DNA from: Rhodoferax mekongensis
GTDB taxonomy: Bacteria > Pseudomonadota > Gammaproteobacteria > Burkholderiales > Burkholderiaceae_C
Reading direction: 5' to 3'
NCBI RefSeq assembly: GCF_032191775.1
Contig: NZ_CP132507.1
Span: forward strand, 3,125,001-3,189,000
DNA: 64,000 nucleotides
Shown here: in pieces, positions 10,601 through 18,446 of the stretch
Position numbering within the stretch: position 1 is the stretch's first letter
Layout of the letters: each line of letters begins with the position of its first letter
The notes under the pieces: generated by a model
What the model saw: only the letters and a program-made list of their open reading frames with translations
What the model was told of the DNA's origin: nothing
The model's database searches: none
Program-made: the position numbers and the translations under genes

Positions 10601-11168
10601 GCACTACGAGTTCCGCTTCCCGATGGTGGGCTCGGTCAAGAGCATGGGCGTGGAGATGACCCTGCGCAACGCCTTGGAGCCTTGGCATGTGATGGGCGAA
10701 GAAAGCTCCGCCGGCGGCACCGCCCGCTATGTGGACTCCAGCCTGGAACGGCTGGAAGTGCGGGTCACCGGCCTCAACGAGAGCCGCTATGTGGTCACCT
10801 GCAATGGCGAAGCCCTGCCCATGCAAAGCACCGGTACGGTGGGCGAGTTTGTCGCCGCCGTGCGCTACAAGGCCTGGAACCCACCCAGCAGCCTGCACCC
10901 CACCATTGGTGTGCACGCCCCGCTGACGTTCGACATCGTGGATACCTGGATGAAGCGCTCACTGGGCGGTTGCCAGTACTTCGTGGCCCACCCCGGCGGG
11001 CGCAATTACGACACCTTCCCGGTCAACAGCTACGAGGCCGAAAGCCGCCGCTTGGCGCGCTTCGCCGCCATGGGCCACACGCCTGGCAAGTTGGTAGTGC
11101 CACCGGCCACGATCAACGTGGCAGGCAGCAAGGAGTTTCCGTTCACCAAAGACATGCGCAGGAACTGA
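7617..11168 (+). CDS. Transglutaminase-like protein with DUF2126 domain
   Basis: 1183 residues from the ATG at 7617, chosen because MSIHAALNHVTHYSYDRLV is the usual family start. Residues 1-120 are a bacterial transglutaminase N-terminal domain; the papain-like core follows, with a readable triad Cys180 (GSCRDSG), His229 (LHAWCEVY) and Asp245 (GLDATS). The rest, from about residue 300, is the large DUF2126 domain (LTMGGEPTFV, GKWYPGEQLPRW, TGGGNHFVMGG). Such proteins cluster with alpha-E and permuted ATP-grasp proteins and may act as peptidase or amide-transfer partners; substrates are unknown. A low-complexity Ala/Gly insert lies at about residues 580-640. It is divergent from comEC. Confidence 0.92.
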   Translation: MSIHAALNHVTHYSYDRLVNLGPQVIRLRPAPHCRSKIISYSLKVEPSTHFINWQQDPFANYQARLVFPEKTKEFKVTVDLVVEMAVYNPFDFFLEPTAENFPFKYDKLLAQELAPYLAAEPLTPTFQKFLDGIDRKERRTIDFLVYINQLVHKAVSYTIRMEPGVQTPEETLTLASGSCRDSGWLLVQLLRHCGLAARFVSGYLIQLAPDVKSLDGPSGTEIDFTDLHAWCEVYLPGAGWIGLDATSGLLAGEGHIPLACTPQPSGAAPIEGGVDKCEVEFQHHMQVTRMYESPRVTKPYTPEQWAEVMTLGDAVDAELVAGDVRLTMGGEPTFVAVNDRDAPEWNTDALGPTKRGFATELVHKLRDEYGQGGFLHFGQGKWYPGEQLPRWALNIYWRADKQKVWNNPALFTDERKPTHYTAEDAGYFIRTLAGKLGLTDKYVQAGYEDTWYYLWRERRLPVNVDPFNSKLDDEMERARLRRVFEQKLDSVVGYVLPLKVGDGPRLTGPSWTTGPWFFRDERMYLMPGDSPMGLRLPLDSLPWVSQGDYPYLVERDPTVDRGALPSHAAFAQRYAPHATTVATTANAGAAGVAGAGSVAANGVPYLAGNLAVPEAGRKMQTAKGTGDTSIATNAQSAKQPEPAMYAQAPDRFESAHWITRTALCVEVRDPRRASGPKAEAVGSKSGVMYVFMPPLERLEDYLDLLAAIEATAAELKMQIVLEGYPPPRDPRLKLLQVTPDPGVIEVNVHPVTNWKELVYNTEFLYNAAFESRLSAEKFMTDGRHTGTGGGNHFVMGGATPADSPFLRKPELLASLLLYWHNHPSLSYLFSGMFVGPTSQAPRVDEARNDQLYELEIAIEQIYKNRELYGQSMPPWLVDRTLRNILIDVTGNTHRSEFSIDKMYSPDSSTGRLGLLELRAFEMPPHPHMSSVQQLLLRALVARFWKSPYKAPVTRWGTELHDRYMLPTFIKMDFDDVIADMNAAGYAFDTSWFAPHYEFRFPMVGSVKSMGVEMTLRNALEPWHVMGEESSAGGTARYVDSSLERLEVRVTGLNESRYVVTCNGEALPMQSTGTVGEFVAAVRYKAWNPPSSLHPTIGVHAPLTFDIVDTWMKRSLGGCQYFVAHPGGRNYDTFPVNSYEAESRRLARFAAMGHTPGKLVVPPATINVAGSKEFPFTKDMRRN

Positions 11169-11204
11169 TCTGAAGCGTCACACGGTTCGCATCTAATCCA
11201 GCAG

Positions 11205-12296
11205 ATGCGAATGTCTTTCTTCCGCCTGCAGCCCCGGCTGCACGGGCCTGCACTACTGCTCTGCAGCGCCTTGGCCAGTGCAGCCTTTTTGCTCATGGGC
11301 GTGCCTGCGGGTATGTTGCTGGGTTGCATGCTGGCCGCCGTCCTGCTTGCCACGCAGGACATGAATGTGCGGGTGCCCGCGCCGCTGTTTGCCATTGGCC
11401 AGTCGGTGATTGCCTGCCTGATGGCACGCAGCCTGCATTTCGAGGTGCTGCATCGCGTGGCCGGCGAATGGCCGCTGTTTCTGGGGATTGCGTTTTCCGT
11501 CATGGCGGCCAGTGCGCTGCTGGGCTTCTGGCTGATGCGCAGCGGCTTGCTGCCCGGCAGCACCGCCATCTGGGGCTTGGCACCCGGCGCGGCCTCCGCC
11601 ATGGTGCTGATGGCGGGCGATTTCGGCGCAGACACGCGCTTGGTGGCGTTCATGCAGTACCTGCGGGTCGCTCTGGTCACGGCGATTGCTTCGCTGGTGG
11701 CTCACTTTGCAGCAGGCGCTTCCCTTGGGCAAACCGCAGCCGGTTGGGATGTCCAGCTGGCCCATTGGCTGCACATCCAGAACCCCTTGCATGCCGGCCT
11801 GACTCTTGCGCTGGTGCTGGCCGCCGCCGGGTTGGGCCGCACCCTCGCCTTCCCGGGCGGCCCCTTGCTGATTCCCATGGTGTTGGCACTGGCCATGGAC
11901 AACTTCAGCCCCTGGAAGCTGGAGCTGCCGGGCCCCTTGCTGGCACTGGCGTATGCCGCGCTGGGCTGGGGTATAGGTCTGCGCTTTAACCGCGCGATTC
12001 TGGAGCACGCCTGGCGCGTGCTGCCACGGGTGCTGGTCGCCATCGCTGCGCTGATCGTGCTTGGGCTTTTGATTGCAGGCTGCCTGATGGGGTTTGCGGG
12101 TGTAGCTCCCCTCACCGCCTACTTGTCCACCAGCCCCGGCGGTGCGGACTCGGTGGCGGTGATTGCCGTGGGCAGCGCAGTCGATGCAGGTTTTGTCATG
12201 GCCATGCAAATGGTGCGTTTTTTCATGGTGTTGCTGCTGGGTCCGCGCCTTTCGCGCTGGCTGGTGCAACGTCTATCGGCGCGCACTGCGGCCTGA
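11205..12296 (+). CDS. AbrB-family integral membrane protein (YbgB-like)
   Basis: 363 residues with about ten hydrophobic helices arranged as two similar halves, the pattern of the AbrB/DUF4311-type membrane family. Distinctive segments are AIWGLAPGAASAMVLMAGDF, its counterpart TAYLSTSPGGADSVAVIAVG, and VGSAVDAGFVMAMQMVRFF. Members are often mislabelled as AbrB transcriptional regulators or ammonia monooxygenase; the sequence here is clearly a membrane protein, possibly a transporter. Start is ambiguous (ATG at 11205 or 11211) because no strong ribosome site is present. It begins 36 bases after the DUF2126 gene and precedes the ParA-like gene, so co-transcription is possible. Confidence 0.8.
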   Translation: MRMSFFRLQPRLHGPALLLCSALASAAFLLMGVPAGMLLGCMLAAVLLATQDMNVRVPAPLFAIGQSVIACLMARSLHFEVLHRVAGEWPLFLGIAFSVMAASALLGFWLMRSGLLPGSTAIWGLAPGAASAMVLMAGDFGADTRLVAFMQYLRVALVTAIASLVAHFAAGASLGQTAAGWDVQLAHWLHIQNPLHAGLTLALVLAAAGLGRTLAFPGGPLLIPMVLALAMDNFSPWKLELPGPLLALAYAALGWGIGLRFNRAILEHAWRVLPRVLVAIAALIVLGLLIAGCLMGFAGVAPLTAYLSTSPGGADSVAVIAVGSAVDAGFVMAMQMVRFFMVLLLGPRLSRWLVQRLSARTAA

Positions 12297-12331
12297 AGCC
12301 TTTTCTTCTTTTCAACTCACACAGGATGTTT

Positions 12332-13039
12332 ATGCCCTCTATCAACTTCATCGGCGGCGAAAAAGGCGGCGTCGGCAAATCAGTGGTTGCCCGCCTGCTG
12401 GCCCAGCACTTCATTGACAAGGGGCGCGCTTTTACAGGCTTTGACACCGATCGCTCGCACACCTCCTTCACCCGCTTTTATGCCGACTACGCCTCACCCG
12501 TGGTGGTGGACACCTACGAAGGCCTGGACCTGATTGCTGCGGTGTTTGAGGAAGAGTCCGCCGTTGGCCCTCTTCCCAACGTCATCGTCGATCTGGCAGC
12601 CCAGACCGCCGCGCCGCTGGCCCGTTGGGTGAAGGACTCCGACCTTGTCTCACTGATGGCCAGCATGGGCATCACCGTGAACTTCTGGCATGTGGCCGAT
12701 GCGGGCAAAGACTCGGTGGACCTGCTGGACCGCCTGGTGGCCACTTATGGCGCCGGCCCCAACTACATCGTGGTGAAAAACCTGGGCCGAGGCAGCGATT
12801 TCTCGCAGCTCGAAGACTCTGCCGCGCTCAAGAAAGCCGTGGCACTGGGAGGCCATGTCATCAGCCTTCCCCAGTTGCACGAAGCCAGCATGCGCAAAAT
12901 CGACCGCCAGAGCGCCAGCTTCTGGGCGGCGGTGAACCACAAGGAAGGCGCAGATGCCCTGGGCATGCTGGAACGGCAGCGCGTCAAAACCTGGCTCAAG
13001 AGCTGTTACGCCACCTTGGACGCGCTGCCTTTGGGCTGA
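12332..13039 (+). CDS. Orphan ParA/MinD-like P-loop ATPase
   Basis: 235 residues. Start taken at 12332 rather than the ATG at 12326 because the AGGA ribosome site is correctly spaced only for the second. A deviant Walker A (GGEKGGVGKS) opens the protein, and a Walker B-like NVIVDLAAQTAAP follows near residue 85. The body resembles plasmid mobilisation or TraL-type ATPases more than chromosomal ParA. No ParB-like partner or centromere-like repeat is adjacent, so the cargo is unknown. It starts 35 bases after the AbrB-family gene. Confidence 0.75.
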   Translation: MPSINFIGGEKGGVGKSVVARLLAQHFIDKGRAFTGFDTDRSHTSFTRFYADYASPVVVDTYEGLDLIAAVFEEESAVGPLPNVIVDLAAQTAAPLARWVKDSDLVSLMASMGITVNFWHVADAGKDSVDLLDRLVATYGAGPNYIVVKNLGRGSDFSQLEDSAALKKAVALGGHVISLPQLHEASMRKIDRQSASFWAAVNHKEGADALGMLERQRVKTWLKSCYATLDALPLG

Positions 13040-13083
13040 GCGCGGACCCGGCCGGCACAACACTGGAGTGCTTTAGCCGGGTA

Positions 13084-13097
13084 TTGATCAGGATCAA
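13084..13097 (+). promoter_or_regulatory. Perfect FNR/Anr box upstream of the HiPIP gene
   Basis: TTGATCAGGATCAA is an exact match to the FNR/Anr consensus TTGAT-N4-ATCAA. Its centre is 13090.5; an activating class II site (-41.5) would put the transcript start near 13132, and an AT-rich -10-like stretch (CATAACAAT) lies at 13117-13125. This points to low-oxygen induction of the gene starting at 13180. Confidence 0.75.
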
Positions 13098-13179
13098 GAG
13101 GCTCCGGCGGCCTTTTCATAACAATGCGAAGCAAGTCCGCTATCGTGCGGGCCCCACATTCACCTTAGGAAACCAAGCC

Positions 13180-13482
13180 ATGACACAACGTCGCACTTTC
13201 ATGCTTCAAGTCGCGCTCGGCAGCACTGCGCTGCTGGCAAGCCAGGTACACGCAGCCGCCATGGTCGACGAAAAAGACCCACAAGCCGGTGCCTTGGGCT
13301 ACAAGGCAGATGCCACCAAGGTGGACAAGACCAAGTTCCCCAAGTACGCAGCAGGCCAGGCATGCTCCAACTGCGCGCTCTACCAGGGCAAAGCTGCAGA
13401 CGCCGCTGGTGGCTGCCCCTTGTTTGCCGGCAAGCAAGTGGCCGGCAAAGGCTGGTGCAGCGCCTACGCCAAGAAGGCCTGA
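13180..13482 (+). CDS. High-potential iron-sulfur protein (HiPIP)
   Basis: 100 residues with a twin-arginine-type leader (MTQRRTFMLQVALGSTALLA, cleavage near VHAAA) and the four cluster-binding cysteines spaced as in HiPIPs: CSNC, then GCPLF, then WCSAY. The mature protein carries a [4Fe-4S] cluster cycling between +3 and +2 and donates electrons in the periplasm; in Rhodoferax relatives it can serve the photosynthetic reaction centre or a terminal oxidase. It is monocistronic, with a perfect FNR box 83 bases upstream and an intrinsic terminator immediately after. No other electron-transport gene is nearby. Confidence 0.93.
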   Translation: MTQRRTFMLQVALGSTALLASQVHAAAMVDEKDPQAGALGYKADATKVDKTKFPKYAAGQACSNCALYQGKAADAAGGCPLFAGKQVAGKGWCSAYAKKA

Positions 13483-13507
13483 TGGCCATGGGGCGCTAGC
13501 CCCACGC

Positions 13508-13546
13508 AAAAGCCACCGCAGCAGCCGCTGCAGGTGGCTTTTTTTA
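13508..13546 (+). terminator. Intrinsic terminator after the HiPIP gene
   Basis: AGCCACC-GCAGC-AGCC-GCTGC-A-GGTGGCT stem followed by seven T. The preceding A run lets it also serve the convergent flavin reductase gene, whose stop lies at its right edge. Confidence 0.88.
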
Positions 13547-14164
13547 TTGGGGGCGGAATAGCCGGAACAGTTGCTCAGGCCCGATGGTGAAGTAGTCACC
13601 CGGCCCGCCACCGCGCAGCACATGGCCGGCAGCCGCGGTGTCATACACACCGTCCACCAGCAAACAGGTGGCTATATGCACCCCGACCACCTCACCCAGT
13701 ACCAACCAACTGGGCACCGTGGAACCCGCTGCCGTCTGCAACTGCACGATCTGGGTGCAACGGCATTCAAAACTGACCGGACTCTCCCGCACCCGGGGCG
13801 GCGCCACCAGCCTGGATGCCACCGGCGTCAGGCCGGCCAAGGCAAACTCATCGACTTCCGGCCCCACCGCAGCGCAGGTCTGGTTCATGGCTTCGGCCAG
13901 AGGCCGGGTCACCAGATTCCAGACAAACTCGCCGGTCGCCTCCACATTGCGCACCGTGTCCTTGTGTCCGATGCTGGAAAAGCCCACGATAGGCGGCACG
14001 TAATTAAAGGCGTTGAAAAAGCTGTAGGGCGCAAGGTTGAGCGCGCCTTGGGCATTACGGGTGGAAATCCAGCCTATGGGGCGGGGGCCCACGATCGCGT
14101 TGAAGGGGTCGTGCGCCAGGCCGTGACCCAGCCGGGGTTCATAAAAATGCTGCGTGGAGGACAT
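13544..14164 (-). CDS. Flavin reductase family protein
   Basis: 206 residues from the ATG at 14164, chosen over the longer frame because family homology starts at HFYEPRLGHGLAHDPFNAIV. It is a split-barrel FMN-binding protein: PRPIGWISTRNAQGALNLAP and the PPIVGFSSIGHKDTVRN segment are typical of the family that either reduces free flavin for partner monooxygenases or acts as a stand-alone reductase. The natural acceptor cannot be read. It is divergent from the fused ATP-grasp/alpha-E gene with about 100 bases between starts. Confidence 0.88.
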   Translation of the reverse strand: MSSTQHFYEPRLGHGLAHDPFNAIVGPRPIGWISTRNAQGALNLAPYSFFNAFNYVPPIVGFSSIGHKDTVRNVEATGEFVWNLVTRPLAEAMNQTCAAVGPEVDEFALAGLTPVASRLVAPPRVRESPVSFECRCTQIVQLQTAAGSTVPSWLVLGEVVGVHIATCLLVDGVYDTAAAGHVLRGGGPGDYFTIGPEQLFRLFRPQ

Positions 14165-14261
14165 GGTGCCGGCCTTCAGTGCGGAGAGACCTCTAGTATT
14201 ACCGGCACGGCGATTGCTTGCGCACATACAGCCCGTCCTCGGGCTGGCATACTCTCGTTCA

Positions 14262-16883
14262 GTGACACAAGCCGACGAATCCCCCCCTGACCGCCCGGAA
14301 GAAGCTGCAGCAGATGTGCTGCGCTACGCGCGCGCCTGTGCTGCGGCCAGCGGCCACTTTGACGAGTTGCGGGGCGCTATCAATTCCCAAGCTGCCGACG
14401 CTTATCTGACGGGCGTTTGGCGCCAATTCTTTAACAATATGGAAGGCGGCAGCGAAGCAGCGCTGGATCAGCATGTTGCAAGCCTCCAGCGACAAATCCG
14501 TGACAACGGCGTCACCTACAACGTGTATGCCGATGCGGAAGGACCGCAGCGCCCCTGGTCGCTGGACCTGTTCCCGCTGATTGTGGACGCCCCCGATTGG
14601 GCGCATATCGAAGCGGGCGTGCAGCAGCGCATGCGCTTGCTGGACGCCGTCATGGCGGATGTTTACGGTCCCCAGGAACTGTTGCGCCGCGGCTTGCTTC
14701 CGCCTGCCTTGGTGCAGGGTCACCCCGGCTACCTGCGCCCCATGGCGGGCGTGCAACCGGTGGGGGGCGTGCACCTGCATGTGGCCGCCTTTGACCTGGC
14801 CCGTGGGCCGGATGGCAACTGGTGGGTGGTAGGCCAGCGCTGCCAGGCACCGAGCGGCTTGGGCTACCTGCTGGAAAACCGGCTGGCGGTGTCCCGGCAG
14901 TTTCCACAGGCCTTCCAGGCCCTCAAGGTGCAGCGCCTGGCCAGTACCTATCGCGCGCTGATGGACAGTCTCAAAACGGCCAGTCCCGCCGGCGCCCAAG
15001 CGCACATTGCCCTGCTCACGCCCGGCCCGTACAACGAAACCTATTTCGAGCACGCTTACCTCGCGCGCTACCTCGGCCTCACGCTGGTAGAGGGCAGCGA
15101 CCTCATCGTGCGGGATGAGCGCCTGTTCCTTAAGACCCTGCGAGGCCTGGTGCCGGTACACGGGCTGCTCAAGCGGGTGGATGACCAGTACCTGGACCCG
15201 CTGGAGCTGCGGCCCGACTCCACGCTGGGCGTGCCCGGCTTGTTGCAAGCCATCCGCGCCGGCAACGTGCTGGTGGCCAACACCCCGGGCTCGGCGTTTC
15301 TGGAGTCTCCCGCGCTGCTCGGCTTTCTGCCGGCCATTGCCCAGGCATTGCTGGGCGAGAGTCTGAGCTTGCCGGCCCTGCCGACCTGGTGGTGCGGTGA
15401 GCGCAGTGCCATGGAAGCAGCGCTGCCGCTACTGGGCGAGCGCACCATCAAACCCACCTATCCCGGCTCCAGCATCCACCCCAGCTTTGAGGCGGTGCTG
15501 GGCCACACCATGCAACAAAGCGCCCTGGACCGCCTGGCCGGGCGCATCGTACGCCAGAGTGAAGAGCACACGGTGCAGGCCTACATGCCCCTGTCGCAAA
15601 TGCCCACCTGGCGCAGCGATGCAGACGGCAAAGGCAACCCCGGCATGGAAGCCCGCTCCGTCATGTTGCGGGTGTTCGCGGTGTCGGACGGGCGTGACGC
15701 TGCCGGACAAGCCCAATGGCGGGTGCTCCCTGGCGGCCTGGCACGCGTGGCAGGAGCCAGCGCGGACATCGCCTCCATGCAGCGCGGCGGCAGCAGCGCT
15801 GACGTGTGGGCCCTCACCCGCGGCGAAGTGGACACCACCACCTTGCTGCCCACCACGCTAACGCCAGCCGTGCTGGCCCAACGCAAACGCCTGGTCACCA
15901 GCCGTGCCGCAGAAAACCTGTACTGGCTGGGCCGCTACACCGAGCGCGCTGACAACACCATCCGACTGGCCCGCCTGGCGCTGGAGTACCTGGGCGGTGA
16001 AGAACAGTCCAGCGCGCCCTTGCTGCAGTGGCTCACGCAGCTGGCCCAGATCAACACCCTGGTGCTCCCCGGTGTGCCATCCGCTGTGCAGGCGCGGCGG
16101 GTCTTTGAGCGCTCCATCATCGCCAGCCTGGCCTCGCCTGACGGGGCCACCAGCGTAGGCTACAACATGCGGGCCCTCAAGATGGCCGCCGCCACCGTGC
16201 GCGAGCGCCTGTCGCAAGAACATTGGAGCACCATCGTCCGGGCGGAAGAAGAAGTGTTCCAGCGCTGTGCCCAGTTGGCCGCCCAGGGGGACTACGCGCC
16301 CAACCAAGCCCTGCGCATCCTCAAGGATGCCAGTGACCACCTGGCCGCGATCACCGGTGCCCAGACCGATCGCATGACCCGCGACGATGGATGGCGCCTG
16401 CTCAGCATCGGCCGCCACGTGGAGCGGCTGAACTTTTTGGCCACTGCGCTGGACCAGTGCTTTGACACGGGCGCCGTGGACACCGACGGCGGATTTGAAG
16501 CCTTGCTGGGCCTGTTCGACAGCACCATTACCTTCCATGCCCAGTACCAGCAAAGCCGCGATGTCGCTGCGCTGATTGACCTGCTGGTGCTGGACCGCGA
16601 CAACCCCCGCTCCCTGGCTTGGGTGGCGCACACGCTGCGCGGTCGCCTGGCGAAACTGGCGCTGAGCCCTGCCAACGAGCTGAGCTCCATGAGCCTGCAA
16701 GTGCCCGCCCCCGACAGCTGGGACCTGGCTGCCCTGTGCGAAAGTCCTGCTGGCGAGCCTGTGATGCAGCCGCTGCGCAACCTGCTCGCATCGCTGTGCA
16801 CGGCGGCGTACACGGTGTCCGAAGACATCAGCACGACCTATTTCACCCACTCCGGGGAAACCAAGCAAAGCGTAGGCACCTGA
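14262..16883 (+). CDS. Circularly permuted ATP-grasp / alpha-E fusion protein
   Basis: 873 residues from a GTG at 14262; the frame is open back to 14154 but that part overlaps the divergent gene and has no family homology, so this start is provisional. The N-terminal ~480 residues are a permuted type 2 ATP-grasp domain (GVTYNVYADAEG, LTPGPYNETYFEHAYLARYL, PDSTLGVPGLLQAIRAGNVL), the C-terminal ~320 an alpha-E domain (RAAENLYWLGRYTERADNT). The two occur as separate genes at 2406-4895, so this is a natural fusion supporting a physical complex. TGATG overlap with the next transglutaminase gene implies translational coupling. Confidence 0.9.
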   Translation: MTQADESPPDRPEEAAADVLRYARACAAASGHFDELRGAINSQAADAYLTGVWRQFFNNMEGGSEAALDQHVASLQRQIRDNGVTYNVYADAEGPQRPWSLDLFPLIVDAPDWAHIEAGVQQRMRLLDAVMADVYGPQELLRRGLLPPALVQGHPGYLRPMAGVQPVGGVHLHVAAFDLARGPDGNWWVVGQRCQAPSGLGYLLENRLAVSRQFPQAFQALKVQRLASTYRALMDSLKTASPAGAQAHIALLTPGPYNETYFEHAYLARYLGLTLVEGSDLIVRDERLFLKTLRGLVPVHGLLKRVDDQYLDPLELRPDSTLGVPGLLQAIRAGNVLVANTPGSAFLESPALLGFLPAIAQALLGESLSLPALPTWWCGERSAMEAALPLLGERTIKPTYPGSSIHPSFEAVLGHTMQQSALDRLAGRIVRQSEEHTVQAYMPLSQMPTWRSDADGKGNPGMEARSVMLRVFAVSDGRDAAGQAQWRVLPGGLARVAGASADIASMQRGGSSADVWALTRGEVDTTTLLPTTLTPAVLAQRKRLVTSRAAENLYWLGRYTERADNTIRLARLALEYLGGEEQSSAPLLQWLTQLAQINTLVLPGVPSAVQARRVFERSIIASLASPDGATSVGYNMRALKMAAATVRERLSQEHWSTIVRAEEEVFQRCAQLAAQGDYAPNQALRILKDASDHLAAITGAQTDRMTRDDGWRLLSIGRHVERLNFLATALDQCFDTGAVDTDGGFEALLGLFDSTITFHAQYQQSRDVAALIDLLVLDRDNPRSLAWVAHTLRGRLAKLALSPANELSSMSLQVPAPDSWDLAALCESPAGEPVMQPLRNLLASLCTAAYTVSEDISTTYFTHSGETKQSVGT

Positions 16884-17878
16884 TGCTGTTGCAAGTGACC
16901 CACGAAACGCGGTACGACTACCAGCCCGCAGTAGAAACCGCCCAGCATGTAGCCTACTTGGAGCCACGCGCCCACGGTAGCCAGAGCGTGCTGAGCCACA
17001 GCCTGCTGATCAACCCGCAACCCGCCCAGCAGCGAAGCGCACCCGATGTGTTCGGCAACCACCGCTGCTTCTTTTCCTTGCAGGTGCCCCATGGCATTTT
17101 GCAGGTGCGAGCCTGCAGCCTGGTATCCACCCGCGAGGCTGAAAAACCGGCCAGCAACCTACCATGGGAAACCCTGCGCGACCGCTTGCGCTACCAGGCA
17201 GGCACCGTTTACGAACCGGCCGCCGAGTTTGTGTTTGCGAGCGCCTTTGTGCCCCGCCAGCTGGAGTTTGCTGGCTATGCACGCCCCAGTTTTGTGGCCG
17301 GCACCGATGTGCTGAGCGTGGCCCGCGACCTGATGGAGCGCATCCACACCGACTTCACCTACGAGACCAACAGCACCCAGATCAACACCCCGGCACTGCA
17401 GGCGCTGGAACAGCGCAAGGGCGTGTGCCAGGACTTTGCCCACATCATGTTGGCCTGCTGGCGCAGCATGGGCTTGCCCGCACGGTATGTAAGCGGCTAC
17501 CTGCTGACCCGTCCGCCACCCGGTCAGGTCAAGCTGATCGGGAGCGACGCTTCCCACGCCTGGGTCAGCGTTTACGTGCCAGACCTGCCGGAGGGCGAAC
17601 GGTGGGTGGATTTCGACCCCACCAACAATCGCTGGGGTTGGCATGCGCCGGGTGTGGACTACGTGACGGTGGCCACCGGCCGGGATTTTGGCGATGTATC
17701 GCCCCTGCGTGGTGTGATCCATGGAGGCTCGCGGCACACCTTGACCGTGGGCGTGACGGTGGAAGAAATCGGCATGGAAGCACCGGTCGCGCCGGTGCCT
17801 GACCATAATGACGCACCGTTGCGGATGGAAGCCGCCCCTGTGGCAACGCAAAGCCAATCGCAGTCCCAGTCGGGCTGA
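16883..17878 (+). CDS. Transglutaminase-like cysteine peptidase family protein
   Basis: 331 residues starting inside the previous stop (TGATG). An N-terminal beta domain (VTHETRYDYQPAVETAQHVA) precedes the papain-fold core with a readable triad: Cys182 (GVCQDFAH), His225 (ASHAWVSV) and Asp245 (DFDPTNN). The last ~40 residues are Gln/Ser-rich and probably disordered. It lacks the DUF2126 extension of the paralogue at 7617. Fusion plus coupling suggests the ATP-grasp/alpha-E protein and this enzyme work on the same unidentified substrate, probably making and cutting amide bonds. Confidence 0.92.
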   Translation: MLLQVTHETRYDYQPAVETAQHVAYLEPRAHGSQSVLSHSLLINPQPAQQRSAPDVFGNHRCFFSLQVPHGILQVRACSLVSTREAEKPASNLPWETLRDRLRYQAGTVYEPAAEFVFASAFVPRQLEFAGYARPSFVAGTDVLSVARDLMERIHTDFTYETNSTQINTPALQALEQRKGVCQDFAHIMLACWRSMGLPARYVSGYLLTRPPPGQVKLIGSDASHAWVSVYVPDLPEGERWVDFDPTNNRWGWHAPGVDYVTVATGRDFGDVSPLRGVIHGGSRHTLTVGVTVEEIGMEAPVAPVPDHNDAPLRMEAAPVATQSQSQSQSG

Positions 17879-17899
17879 GTCCGGGCGAGCGGCCATTTA

Positions 17900-17945
17900 C
17901 TATTATTTTCATAGCTTCTCGCGCATATTCCATGGGCGCCAGCAG
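17900..17945 (-). repeat. Dispersed palindromic repeat copy (intergenic)
   Basis: On the minus strand: GGCGCCCATGGAATATGCGC, then GAGAAGCTATGAAAATAATAG. Same family as 42453-42496, opposite orientation; sits between the transglutaminase gene and the RidA gene and occupies most of that gap. Confidence 0.8.
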
Positions 17946-17979
17946 CACTTTTTATCTATAAACCTTTGAGATCGACGCC

Positions 17980-18438
17980 ATGAGCATTTACGACAAACTC
18001 GCTGAACTCCAAATCACCCTGCCCCCTGTGGCCATCCCCGCTGCAGCCTATGTGCCTTTTGTGCAGACCGGCAACCTGGTGTTTTTGAGCGGTCATATCG
18101 CCAAAAAAGATGGCGCCGTCTGGGCCGGCCAGCTGGGTAAAAACATCAGCACCGAAGAAGGCAAGGCCGCTGCCCGTGCCATCGCCATCGACCTGATGGG
18201 TACCCTGCACGCCGCCGTGGGTGACCTGAACAAGGTCAAGCGCATCGTGAAGGTCATGTCCCTGGTGAACTCCACCGGCGACTTCACCGAACAACACCTG
18301 GTGACCAACGGCGCAAGCGAATTGTTCGGCCAGGTCTTCGGCCCTCAAGTGGGCGCCCATGCCCGCAGCGCCTTCGGCGTGGCGCAGATCCCCATGGGTG
18401 CCTGCGTGGAAATCGAGCTGATCGCCGAAGTCGCCTGA
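17980..18438 (+). CDS. RidA family protein (YjgF-like, larger subgroup)
   Basis: 152 residues, the longer RidA subgroup usually annotated as YjgF/RidA-like. Readable marks are FVQTGNLVFLSGHIAKKDG near the N terminus and the GAHARSAFGVAQIPMGACVE segment near the end, which contains the arginine that binds the carboxylate of 2-aminoacrylate-type enamines in catalytic members. RidA proteins remove reactive enamine/imine intermediates of PLP enzymes; this subgroup's substrate is not established. It stands alone, downstream of a repeat copy and convergent with a chemoreceptor gene. Confidence 0.9.
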   Translation: MSIYDKLAELQITLPPVAIPAAAYVPFVQTGNLVFLSGHIAKKDGAVWAGQLGKNISTEEGKAAARAIAIDLMGTLHAAVGDLNKVKRIVKVMSLVNSTGDFTEQHLVTNGASELFGQVFGPQVGAHARSAFGVAQIPMGACVEIELIAEVA

Positions 18439-18446
18439 AACTCCGC

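Noticed and set aside
7539..10916. Two long minus-strand frames (about 600 and 500 codons) opposite the DUF2126 gene
   Set aside because: Composition of reversed codons, no motif, no ribosome site; the plus strand encodes a clear family protein.
11205..12296. Calling this gene a transcriptional regulator because of the AbrB family name
   Set aside because: The sequence is a ten-helix membrane protein with no DNA-binding domain.
14373..14395. Possible further repeat copy in the ATP-grasp/alpha-E gene (GCTATCAATTCC...)
   Set aside because: Only about ten bases match and the GTGGAATATGCGC core is missing.
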